This document shows positions 1-13,694 of a stretch of DNA of 16,005 bases, piece after piece. The stretch's first letter is position 1. Each line of letters opens with the position of its first letter. The notes under the pieces are model-generated. The model searched no databases and was not told the DNA's origin. It saw only the letters and a list, made by a program, of their open reading frames with translations. The stretch lies in contig JAHBAN010000161.1 of NCBI GenBank assembly GCA_018500075.1, positions 1 through 16,005 of the forward strand, read 5' to 3'. The position numbers and the translations under genes were made by a program. Source of the DNA: Flavobacteriia bacterium (lineage in GTDB: Bacteria > Bacteroidota > Bacteroidia > Flavobacteriales > Flavobacteriaceae).

Positions 1-112
1 AGGTGTATTCCTCGGGTGGTTTTGGCATTGCCCCGTAATCGGACATGAGTGCTGGCCCCCTTTGGGCTGGCGAACTGAGCCGGGGGGTAACCCCCAAAAT
101 TGGAGTGAAACT
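1..112 (+). promoter_or_regulatory. rplJ untranslated leader, possible L10 autoregulatory leader (3' part)
   Basis: No gene is visible here. Two RNA hairpins can be drawn. The first pairs GCTGGCCC (51-58) with GGGCTGGC (64-71), 8 bp including two G-U pairs, around a 5-nt loop. The second is GGGGG (83-87) with CCCCC (91-95) around a UAA triloop. A Shine-Dalgarno GGAG (102-105) and the rplJ GTG start follow. In many bacteria the L10-L7/L12 complex binds a structured leader upstream of rplJ to repress its own translation. Position and folding fit that role, but the window cuts the 5' side and I did not confirm the L10 kink-turn site. It could simply be the rplA-rplJ spacer. Confidence 0.4.
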
Positions 113-625
113 GTGGATAGAGCCCAGAAAGAGAAAGTGGTCGAGGAACTCGGCCAGATCTTTGAAAGCTCTGGCGTTGTTGTGGTTGCACACTACGCTG
201 GCCTTACAGTTGCTGAGATGCAGGATCTACGTGCGCGCGCAAGCGAAGCAGGTGGGGCCGTACGCGTCGCCAAGAACAGGCTCGCCAAAATTGCCCTAGA
301 AGGAAAACCTATCGCTGAGATGGGGAACCTCCTGACAGGCATGACCGTTCTGACCTATTCCGAGGATCCTGTGGCTGCGGCCAAGGTTGCCGAAGAATTT
401 GCCAAGGGTAACGACAAGTTCGAAATCCTCGGCGGTGCGATGAGCGGTGATATTCTGGACCGTGCTGGTGTTACAGCTGTGTCGAAACTGCCTTCACGTG
501 ACGAGCTTCTGGCTACGATCGCGGGCATGATCGGTGCACCTGCAAGCAACATCGCCGGTGCAATTGGCGCACCTGCTTCAAATATCGCTTCCATCCTTTC
601 GACTATCGAAGAGAAGGCGGCGTAA
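113..625 (+). CDS. rplJ: 50S ribosomal protein L10
   Basis: L10 is the base of the ribosomal stalk: it binds 23S rRNA near the GTPase centre and anchors L7/L12 dimers through its C-terminal helix. The product is 170 aa, a usual length. The N-terminus (DRAQKEKVVEELGQIF) and the segment VVVVAHYAGLTVAEMQDLR are typical of alphaproteobacterial L10. I chose GTG at 113 because GGAG lies 7 nt upstream and family homology begins here. An in-frame ATG at 62 would add 17 unrelated residues and start inside a hairpin. The C-terminal part contains a tandem repeat IGAPASNIA (residues 140-148 and 151-159), in the region expected to dock successive L7/L12 dimers. It is followed after 71 nt by rplL, the usual rplJL pair. 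Expression is probably controlled by L10 at the leader (inference). Confidence 0.97.
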   Translation: MDRAQKEKVVEELGQIFESSGVVVVAHYAGLTVAEMQDLRARASEAGGAVRVAKNRLAKIALEGKPIAEMGNLLTGMTVLTYSEDPVAAAKVAEEFAKGNDKFEILGGAMSGDILDRAGVTAVSKLPSRDELLATIAGMIGAPASNIAGAIGAPASNIASILSTIEEKAA

Positions 626-696
626 GCAACCTATCGGCTGGCGTGGGGCAAGACCTCATCGTTGGAACACAAATTTAGAAACGGAAAGCAAGTAAA

Positions 697-1074
697 ATGG
701 CTGATCTGAAAAAACTCGCGGAAGAAATCGTCGCATTGACGCTTTTGGAAGCACAAGAACTGAAAACGATCCTTAAAGACGAATACGGCATCGAGCCTGC
801 AGCCGGTGGCGCAGTCATGATGGCCGGCCCTGCCGATGCTGGCGGTGCAGCTGCTGAAGAGCAAACAGAATTCAACGTAATTCTCGTTTCTGCAGGCGCT
901 TCAAAGATCAACGTGATCAAAGAAGTTCGCGGCATCACAGGCCTCGGTCTGAAAGAAGCCAAAGACCTCGTCGAAGCCGGTGGCAAAGCCATCAAAGAAG
1001 GCGTCGACAAAGCCGAAGCAGAAGACATCAAAGCCAAGCTCGAGGCAGCTGGCGCGGAAGTCGAACTCAAGTAA
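697..1074 (+). CDS. rplL: 50S ribosomal protein L7/L12
   Basis: L7/L12 is the multicopy acidic stalk protein that recruits and activates the translational GTPases (EF-Tu, EF-G, IF2, RF3). The product is 125 aa, a normal length. It has an N-terminal dimerisation and L10-binding helix pair (about residues 1-32), an Ala/Gly-rich flexible hinge (about 33-53, with AAGGAVMMAGPADAGGAAA), and the conserved globular C-terminal domain. That domain contains INVIKEVRGITGLGLKEAK, the factor-binding helix region. ATG at 697 fits the family start; upstream is only a weak purine stretch (GGAAAG near 683). The stop is followed after 2 nt by the first palindromic repeat. Since L7/L12 is needed in several copies per ribosome, structures just downstream could help uncouple its level from that of rpoB (inference). 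Confidence 0.97.
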   Translation: MADLKKLAEEIVALTLLEAQELKTILKDEYGIEPAAGGAVMMAGPADAGGAAAEEQTEFNVILVSAGASKINVIKEVRGITGLGLKEAKDLVEAGGKAIKEGVDKAEAEDIKAKLEAAGAEVELK

Positions 1075-1076
1075 GC

Positions 1077-1133
1077 GGTGCGCGCAGAGCGCACACCCTA
1101 CGGGTGACTGTAGGGTGTGCATTTATGCGCACC
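1077..1133. repeat. Dispersed nested palindrome, copy 1 (rplL-rpoB)
   Basis: This 57-nt element starts 2 nt after the rplL stop. The outer arms are GGTGCGC (1077-1083) and GCGCACC (1127-1133). The inner arms GCACACCCTAC (1091-1101) and GTAGGGTGTGC (1110-1120) pair perfectly over 11 bp around an 8-nt loop. An alternative fold has two side hairpins, one of them GTGCGC (1078-1083) with GCGCAC (1089-1094). The same arms recur at 5491-5548 and 15821-15878. It resembles REP-like or MITE-like intergenic repeats, but I cannot assign it to a named family. Confidence 0.9.
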
Positions 1134-1137
1134 TTCA

Positions 1138-1167
1138 GGCTGGGCGGGGAGAAATCCGTGCCCAGCC
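1138..1167 (+). other. Hairpin in rplL-rpoB spacer
   Basis: GGCTGGGC (1138-1145) is the exact reverse complement of GCCCAGCC (1160-1167), with a 14-nt loop. No U-tract follows, so it is not a standard terminator. In E. coli the rplL-rpoB spacer holds an attenuator and an RNase III processing site. This hairpin could play a comparable role, but that is analogy only. Confidence 0.5.
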
Positions 1168-1229
1168 GAACCTGTCTTAGCAAGGGCCTCATTAGGAGGC
1201 GTTTTCTTAGGCGCGGTTCATAGTCGGGA

Positions 1230-1250
1230 GGCTCCAATGGGAATGGAGCC
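1230..1250 (+). other. Hairpin in rplL-rpoB spacer (second)
   Basis: GGCTCCA (1230-1236) pairs perfectly with TGGAGCC (1244-1250) around a 7-nt loop. There is no U-run after it. It lies just upstream of a possible promoter (1256-1283) and about 94 nt before the rpoB start. It may be a processing or attenuation structure, or a chance fold. Confidence 0.45.
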
Positions 1251-1255
1251 GGGAA

Positions 1256-1283
1256 TTGACTGAAGCGTGTCGTCTCGTATGGA
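1256..1283 (+). promoter_or_regulatory. Possible internal promoter for rpoBC
   Basis: TTGACT (1256-1261) resembles a -35 box (5 of 6 to TTGACA). TATGGA (1278-1283) is a weaker -10 box after a 16-nt spacer. The site lies 60 nt upstream of the rpoB start, where it could supply extra rpoBC transcripts independent of rplJL. This is pattern matching only. Confidence 0.35.
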
Positions 1284-1343
1284 GGCAAGGCCGGGACCCG
1301 ACGGTGCTTGCATTCGGTGAGAAATAAAAAGGTGAACTCGACC

Positions 1344-5478
<4,135 letters not shown>

Positions 5479-5490
5479 GAGGCAGCCAAA

Positions 5491-5548
5491 GGTGCGCAGT
5501 GAATGCGCACCCTACCGCGCCCCGTAGGGTGTGCGCTTTGCGCGCACC
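5491..5548. repeat. Dispersed nested palindrome, copy 2 (rpoB-rpoC)
   Basis: This 58-nt element starts 12 nt after the rpoB stop and ends 33 nt before the rpoC start. The outer arms are GGTGCGC (5491-5497) and GCGCACC (5542-5548). The inner arms are GCGCACCCTAC (5505-5515) and GTAGGGTGTGC (5524-5534), 11 bp with one G-U pair, and the loop is 8 nt. It aligns with copies 1 and 3 over its whole length. It fills most of the 103-nt gap. Confidence 0.92.
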
Positions 5549-5581
5549 GTCTCCCTCCCGCCCAGATTTGAGGACATCAAA

Positions 5582-9832
<4,251 letters not shown>

Positions 9833-9852
9833 GCGCTTTCGCAGACAAATTG

Positions 9853-9882
9853 AAAAACCCCGCTTTTTGAGCGGGGTTTTTT
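9853..9882 (+). terminator. Rho-independent terminator after rpoC
   Basis: AAAAACCCCGC (9853-9863) pairs perfectly with GCGGGGTTTTT (9871-9881) around a 7-nt loop (9864-9870), and the T-run extends to 9882. It begins 20 nt after the rpoC stop, ending the beta operon and separating it from the following cassette. The A-run on the 5' side would let it work on the other strand too, although no convergent gene is present. Confidence 0.95.
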
Positions 9883-9947
9883 GCTTTTGGGGGGTGGGGG
9901 TGCGCAGGGGCGTCTTTGAGGCTTTTCTTTTCGCCAAATCAGGTGTT

Positions 9948-9961
9948 TCCTGCGCGCAGGA
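9948..9961. other. 14-bp perfect palindrome over the Shine-Dalgarno of the first glycosyltransferase gene
   Basis: TCCTGCGCGCAGGA is a perfect palindrome whose 3' end overlaps the Shine-Dalgarno AGGAG (9958-9962) of the gene starting at 9970. It could be an operator for a dimeric repressor. As RNA it is too tight for a simple hairpin, though it could shield the ribosome site through shorter pairing. About one palindrome this long is expected by chance in a window of this size, so the call is weak. Confidence 0.3.
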
Positions 9962-9969
9962 GACGGGTC

Positions 9970-10791
9970 ATGACTGAGATGAGTGAAGATTTTCAAGTGA
10001 TCGGCGTGGTGCGGTTTTCCGTTTTGACCACTGATTTTTCGCTTCACGCGCATGACAGCCATGAGGCTTTGGCCGAGAAGCTGTTTGCGCCTGCGCGGAT
10101 GGCGCTCAGGCTCAGGCTTTTTGAAAAGCTGTGCTTGCCCTCGCTGGTGCGCCAGAGCGATCAGGGCTTTCGCCTTGTTGTGCTGACCGCGCAGGCGCTT
10201 CCGCGCGACATTCGGGCAAGGCTTGAGGCGCTGGTGGCACCGCATGACAACATCACGATTTATGCGCCCCCTCCTGAGCAACACTACCAGATGATCAAGA
10301 AGGCCTATGCTTTGGGCAATGATGACGCGGCGCGGTATCGCCTCGCCTTTCGGCTGGATGACGATGATGCGCTGGCGCTGGATTATGTGGCACGGCTCAA
10401 AGCCTTGGCGCGGGGGCTGTTGCCGCTCGGCGGGGACAGGCCGCAGGTGATTGCGTTTAACCGCGGGTTTTATGTGGATATGACCGAACCAAAGGGCCGC
10501 GCGCGGGTGTTTGACACTGTGGAGCGCGCGCCTTTGTCTTGCGGAACCGCGCTGCTCGCGCCTGCGAGCTATACGCGCAACCCTTACCGCTACAATCACC
10601 GCGCTTTGGCCCAACATTATACTGTTTACTCCGACATCAGCGCGCCTTGCTTTTTGCGCACGATACATGGCGACAATCATTCGCACCCTGCGAAACTCGG
10701 GATTGTGGGCAAGATGCGGCCCGAGGCGGTTGCAAACGATGTGCAGAGATATTTTGGACTGGATATTGATATGCTTGGAGCGCTGGAATGA
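9970..10791 (+). CDS. Putative glycosyltransferase (PF11316-like 'rhamnosyl transferase' family)
   Basis: The 273-aa product resembles the family labelled putative rhamnosyl transferase in Rhodobacterales; donor and acceptor are unknown. Visible marks are a conserved early block (MALRLRLFEKLCLPSLVRQS, then FRLVVLTAQALP), the acidic motif FRLDDDDAL with DDDD at residues 130-133, and HGDNHS at 233-238. The DDDD run resembles the metal/nucleotide-sugar-binding DxD of GT-A glycosyltransferases (inference). No signal peptide or membrane segment is seen, so it is probably cytoplasmic or peripheral. I chose ATG 9970 because AGGAG lies 7 nt upstream; an ATG at 9916 is less likely. It is the first gene of a three-gene unit: its TGA overlaps the next ATG. 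The gene at 11705 is a paralogue. Codon choice is less biased than in the flanking ribosomal genes, consistent with lower expression. Confidence 0.8.
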   Translation: MTEMSEDFQVIGVVRFSVLTTDFSLHAHDSHEALAEKLFAPARMALRLRLFEKLCLPSLVRQSDQGFRLVVLTAQALPRDIRARLEALVAPHDNITIYAPPPEQHYQMIKKAYALGNDDAARYRLAFRLDDDDALALDYVARLKALARGLLPLGGDRPQVIAFNRGFYVDMTEPKGRARVFDTVERAPLSCGTALLAPASYTRNPYRYNHRALAQHYTVYSDISAPCFLRTIHGDNHSHPAKLGIVGKMRPEAVANDVQRYFGLDIDMLGALE

Positions 10792-11708
10792 TTTTGGCAC
10801 AAGACAATTTGCGTGGGGCTGTCCTGATGATGGCCTCGATGGCGGCATTTACCTTTAACGACGCCTTTATGAAGATGATTTCGGATCAATTTCCGCTGTT
10901 TCAGATTTTGACATTGCGGGGCATCTTGACCACCTGTCTGATCGCTCTTGTGATGCTGGCGATGGGGCGGATGCGCTTTGCTGTGCCGCGCGGGGACCGT
11001 GGCCTTGTGCTGATCCGGGTGGTGGCAGAGGCGGCTTCGGCCTATTTTTTCCTGACTGCGCTGTTCAATATGCCGATTGCCAATGTGAGCGCGATTATGC
11101 AGGCCTTGCCCTTGGCGATCACGCTGGCGGCGGCTGTCTTCTTTCGGGAGCCTGTGGGCTGGCGGCGGTTGGCCGCGATTTTTGTCGGTTTTCTTGGTGT
11201 GATGCTCATCATCCGGCCCGGTGCGGATGACTTCACGATCTACTCGCTTTACACCGTGGCGGCGGTCGTTGTGGTCACAATCCGCGATCTGGCGACACGC
11301 CGGTTGAGCGCGCAGACGCCTTCTATGGCGGTGACGTTTTATTCTTCGCTTGGGGTGACGGTCTTTTTTGCCTTGGCGGCACCGTCGCAGGGCTGGGTGC
11401 CGGTTGATGGATATGGCGCGATGATGATTGCGGGTGCGGCTGTTATGGTGATCGGCGGATATATCTGCTCGATCATGGTGATGCGGATCGGGGAAATCAG
11501 CTTTGTGGCGACCTTCCGTTACACCTCGCTTGTCTGGGCATTGCTGCTTGGCTGGCTGGTGTTTGGGGATTGGCCCAAGCCTGTCACGCTGGTGGGTGCG
11601 GCGATTGTGATCGGTTCTGGTGTGTTCATGCTGTTGCGTGAACGCCAGATCAACCGCCGCGTGGCCAAAGCCGCAGCAGCCCGTCCCGCTGCGGGGGCCG
11701 GGGTATGA
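10788..11708 (+). CDS. EamA/DMT-superfamily membrane transporter
   Basis: The product is 306 aa, the normal length for a two-repeat EamA (drug/metabolite transporter superfamily) protein. About ten hydrophobic segments can be traced, roughly at residues 10-30, 37-60, 72-95, 97-116, 124-141, 148-166, 180-199, 207-230, 238-257 and 262-283. The first repeat ends in a typical EamA signature, PLAITLAAAVFFREPVGWRR followed by GFLGVMLIIRPG. The C-terminus is basic and Ala-rich. The inner membrane is the expected location. Substrates in this superfamily range from metabolites to lipid-linked sugars and cannot be told from sequence. ATG 10788 overlaps the preceding stop (ATGA) and has GGAG 7 nt upstream, so translational coupling is likely. 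Its position between two paralogous glycosyltransferase-like genes suggests a link to glycan precursors or products (inference). Confidence 0.88.
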   Translation: MILAQDNLRGAVLMMASMAAFTFNDAFMKMISDQFPLFQILTLRGILTTCLIALVMLAMGRMRFAVPRGDRGLVLIRVVAEAASAYFFLTALFNMPIANVSAIMQALPLAITLAAAVFFREPVGWRRLAAIFVGFLGVMLIIRPGADDFTIYSLYTVAAVVVVTIRDLATRRLSAQTPSMAVTFYSSLGVTVFFALAAPSQGWVPVDGYGAMMIAGAAVMVIGGYICSIMVMRIGEISFVATFRYTSLVWALLLGWLVFGDWPKPVTLVGAAIVIGSGVFMLLRERQINRRVAKAAAARPAAGAGV

Positions 11709-12541
11709 GGCAGGCGAAGCTTCAGGTTCTGGGCCTCTGCCGCTGGTCTTATCCGAGCCAGACGGGGGCCTTTAACAACAAGGGCGAGAGCCTTGAAGCC
11801 TTGCAGCGCGAGCTATATGCCGAGGCGCGTATGGCCGTGCGGCTGTTTTTTCTGGAGCATCTCGTTTTGCCAAGCCTGCGGGCGCAGAGCGACCCTGACT
11901 TTACGCTTGTATTGATGCTGGGGGAGAGGCTGCCCGAGCCATGGCGCTCGCGGGTGCTTGAGCTTGTGCAAGATGTGGCGCAAGTGAAACCTGTGTTTTT
12001 GCCAGAAGGACAAAACCATATGGAGGCCTGCACCGCGTTGATGCGCGACCATCGCGACTTGAGCGCGGATGTTGTTGTGGAGTTTCGACTGGATGACGAC
12101 GACGCGGTGGCGTGTGATTTTGTCGCCCAGCTGCGCGGGCTATACCGCCAACTGAGGCCGATCTATAAGGCCAACAAGCGGGTCGCCGTTGATTTTTGCC
12201 GGGGTTTCCTGTTTCGCTGTGAGGCGGACGGAGGGGTGAGCTATCTGCCTGTCGAGGCACGGCTCTGGACGCCCGCACTGGCGCTGTATTTGCCGCCAGA
12301 TCATCCGCGCAGCCTTCTGAACTATCCGCATATGCGCACGTGGCGGACTATGCCTGTTCTGAGCCTCAACAAGAGGCCGATGTTTGTGCGGGGCGGGCAC
12401 GACGGCAATGACAGTGCCATCAAGGAGCGCAAGGTCGATAGCTTTCGCTATCAGCTTGAAAAATTGCCCGCGGTTATGGCGGCGGAATTCGGGATTGATC
12501 TTGAGGCTTTTGAGGTGGCTTGGGCCAAGGTTTGCGCGTGA
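11705..12541 (+). CDS. Putative glycosyltransferase, paralogue of the gene at 9970
   Basis: The 278-aa product belongs to the same PF11316-like family as the first cassette gene. Shared blocks are MAVRLFFLEHLVLPSLRAQS, FTLVLMLGERLPEPWRSR, FRLDDDDAV with DDDD at residues 130-133 (the same positions as in the paralogue), a CRGFLFR segment matching NRGFYVD, and HDGNDS at 232-237 matching HGDNHS. The two differ clearly between these blocks, so the duplication is old and acceptors may differ. No signal peptide or membrane segment is seen. ATG 11705 overlaps the transporter stop (ATGA). Upstream is only a G-rich stretch, so initiation probably depends on coupling. The substrate is unknown. No convincing terminator follows before the rpsL promoter 35 nt downstream, so transcripts may run into the str operon. 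Confidence 0.8.
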   Translation: MRQAKLQVLGLCRWSYPSQTGAFNNKGESLEALQRELYAEARMAVRLFFLEHLVLPSLRAQSDPDFTLVLMLGERLPEPWRSRVLELVQDVAQVKPVFLPEGQNHMEACTALMRDHRDLSADVVVEFRLDDDDAVACDFVAQLRGLYRQLRPIYKANKRVAVDFCRGFLFRCEADGGVSYLPVEARLWTPALALYLPPDHPRSLLNYPHMRTWRTMPVLSLNKRPMFVRGGHDGNDSAIKERKVDSFRYQLEKLPAVMAAEFGIDLEAFEVAWAKVCA

Positions 12542-12575
12542 GGGATCAAGCCGAAAAGGGATTGGGCCGGCTGTG

Positions 12576-12604
12576 TTGACAAGGCGGGCGACTCCCCCTA
12601 AAAG
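12576..12604 (+). promoter_or_regulatory. Probable sigma70 promoter of the str operon
   Basis: TTGACA (12576-12581) is a perfect -35 box. After a 17-nt spacer, TAAAAG (12599-12604) is a partial -10 box within CCTAAAAG. It lies 35 nt after the last cassette gene and about 220 nt before rpsL, where the str operon (rpsL-rpsG-fusA-tuf) needs its own promoter. Confidence 0.6.
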
Positions 12605-12824
12605 CCCCTCATCCGGCTATGGGCACGCCCTAATGCCGTTTGCATAACTTGAGTGGTCAAGATCCGAGCTAATGCTGCGACGATCCTCTGTAAACCCGCC
12701 GCGCCGTTTACCTCGGAATGGGAACGATGCGGCTTTTGTGTGTTGTGGACGCATGATGCACGCGAATTGAAACCGCGGGGGGACACCCTTGCACACATAT
12801 GTTGAGAAACGGGAAAAGAGCCCT
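12605..12824 (+). promoter_or_regulatory. Long untranslated leader of rpsL
   Basis: About 220 nt without a credible gene lie between the predicted promoter and rpsL. I see only weak pairings, such as TAAAC with GTTTA (near 12690-12710) and GGCA (12622-12625) with TGCC (12634-12637). A purine stretch GGGAAAAGAG just before 12825 serves as the rpsL ribosome site. A leader this long could host feedback control, but no known motif is recognised. Confidence 0.4.
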
Positions 12825-13196
12825 ATGCCAACGATCCAACAGCTCATCCGGAAGCCCCGGAAGCCGAAAGTCAAACGCTCCAAGTCGCTTCACCTTGAGG
12901 GCAACCCTCAAAAGCGCGGCGTTTGCACACGCGTCTATACAACCACGCCTAAAAAGCCGAACTCGGCGATGCGTAAAGTTGCTAAAGTCCGTCTTACAAA
13001 TGGCTTTGAAGTCATCAGCTACATCCCAGGTGAAAGCCACAACCTTCAGGAGCACTCTGTTGTCCTGATCCGCGGCGGTCGTGTAAAAGACCTTCCCGGT
13101 GTTCGCTACCACATCCTGCGCGGTGTTCTTGATACGCAAGGCGTTAAAGACCGTAAGCAGCGCCGTTCGAAATATGGCGCTAAGCGTCCTAAGTAA
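12825..13196 (+). CDS. rpsL: 30S ribosomal protein S12
   Basis: S12 sits at the decoding centre of the 30S subunit and controls translational accuracy. The product is 123 aa, a standard length. The streptomycin-related residues look wild type: K43 and K44 in TTTPKKPNSA (E. coli K42/K43) and K88 in GRVKDLPG (E. coli K87). D89 is the equivalent of the RimO methylthiolation site. I chose ATG 12825 (MPTIQQLIRKPRKP) on family homology; an ATG at 12789 would add 12 unrelated residues. It is the first gene of the str operon, and rpsG starts only 12 nt after its stop. Confidence 0.98.
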   Translation: MPTIQQLIRKPRKPKVKRSKSLHLEGNPQKRGVCTRVYTTTPKKPNSAMRKVAKVRLTNGFEVISYIPGESHNLQEHSVVLIRGGRVKDLPGVRYHILRGVLDTQGVKDRKQRRSKYGAKRPK

Positions 13197-13208
13197 GGAA
13201 GAGATTAT

Positions 13209-13679
13209 ATGTCACGTCGTCACGCCGCTGAAAAACGCGAAGTCCTTCCTGACGCCAAGTTTGGTGACCGGGTTCTGACAAAATTCATGAACAACCTGAT
13301 GATCGACGGCAAAAAAGCTGTTGCCGAGCGTATCGTCTACAACGCGTTTGACCGCGTTGAGAGCAAAATCAAGCGCGCCCCTGTGGAAGTCTTCCACGAA
13401 GCGCTCGAAAACATCAAACCATCTGTCGAAGTGCGCTCGCGCCGCGTCGGTGGTGCGACATACCAGGTGCCTGTTGAAGTGCGCCCTGAGCGTCGCGAAG
13501 CCCTTGCCATCCGCTGGTTGATCAATGCGAGCCGTGCTCGCAACGAAAACACCATGGAAGAGCGCCTTGCCGGCGAGCTTATGGATGCTGTGCAATCTCG
13601 CGGGTCTGCCGTGAAAAAGCGCGAAGACACTCACAAAATGGCCGATGCGAACAAAGCATTCAGCCACTACCGCTGGTAA
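13209..13679 (+). CDS. rpsG: 30S ribosomal protein S7
   Basis: S7 is a primary 16S rRNA-binding protein that organises the head of the 30S subunit and contacts the E site. The product is 156 aa, the usual length. It opens with SRRHAAEKREVLPDAKFGD and contains the conserved blocks NNLMIDGKKAVAERIVY, RSRRVGGATYQVPVEVRP and EDTHKMADANKAFSHYRW. The start has AAGGAAG overlapping the rpsL stop region, 7 nt upstream. In E. coli S7 represses the str operon by binding a structured rpsL-rpsG spacer of about 100 nt. Here that spacer is only 12 nt, so such control cannot work the same way. Confidence 0.98.
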   Translation: MSRRHAAEKREVLPDAKFGDRVLTKFMNNLMIDGKKAVAERIVYNAFDRVESKIKRAPVEVFHEALENIKPSVEVRSRRVGGATYQVPVEVRPERREALAIRWLINASRARNENTMEERLAGELMDAVQSRGSAVKKREDTHKMADANKAFSHYRW

Positions 13680-13694
13680 TAGGAAGCACCTGAT

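Noticed and set aside
1077..1133. The palindromic repeats as ordinary intrinsic terminators
   Set aside because: None of the three is followed by a T-run. Each lies inside an operon that must be read through, and their sequences are nearly the same, unlike independent terminators.
5531..5581. Upstream in-frame start for rpoC at 5531 (and similar ones for rplJ at 62, rpoB at 1308, rpsL at 12789)
   Set aside because: The extra residues match nothing in these families; the 5531 codon falls within the repeat. The downstream starts fit family homology.
9970..12541. Recent horizontal transfer of the three-gene cassette
   Set aside because: No integrase, tRNA, direct repeats or IS remnant is seen at its edges. 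The weaker codon bias is explained by comparison with very highly expressed neighbours.
12549..12572. Hairpin AGCCG/CGGCT after the third cassette gene as a terminator
   Set aside because: The stem is only 5 bp with a 14-nt loop and no T-run follows.
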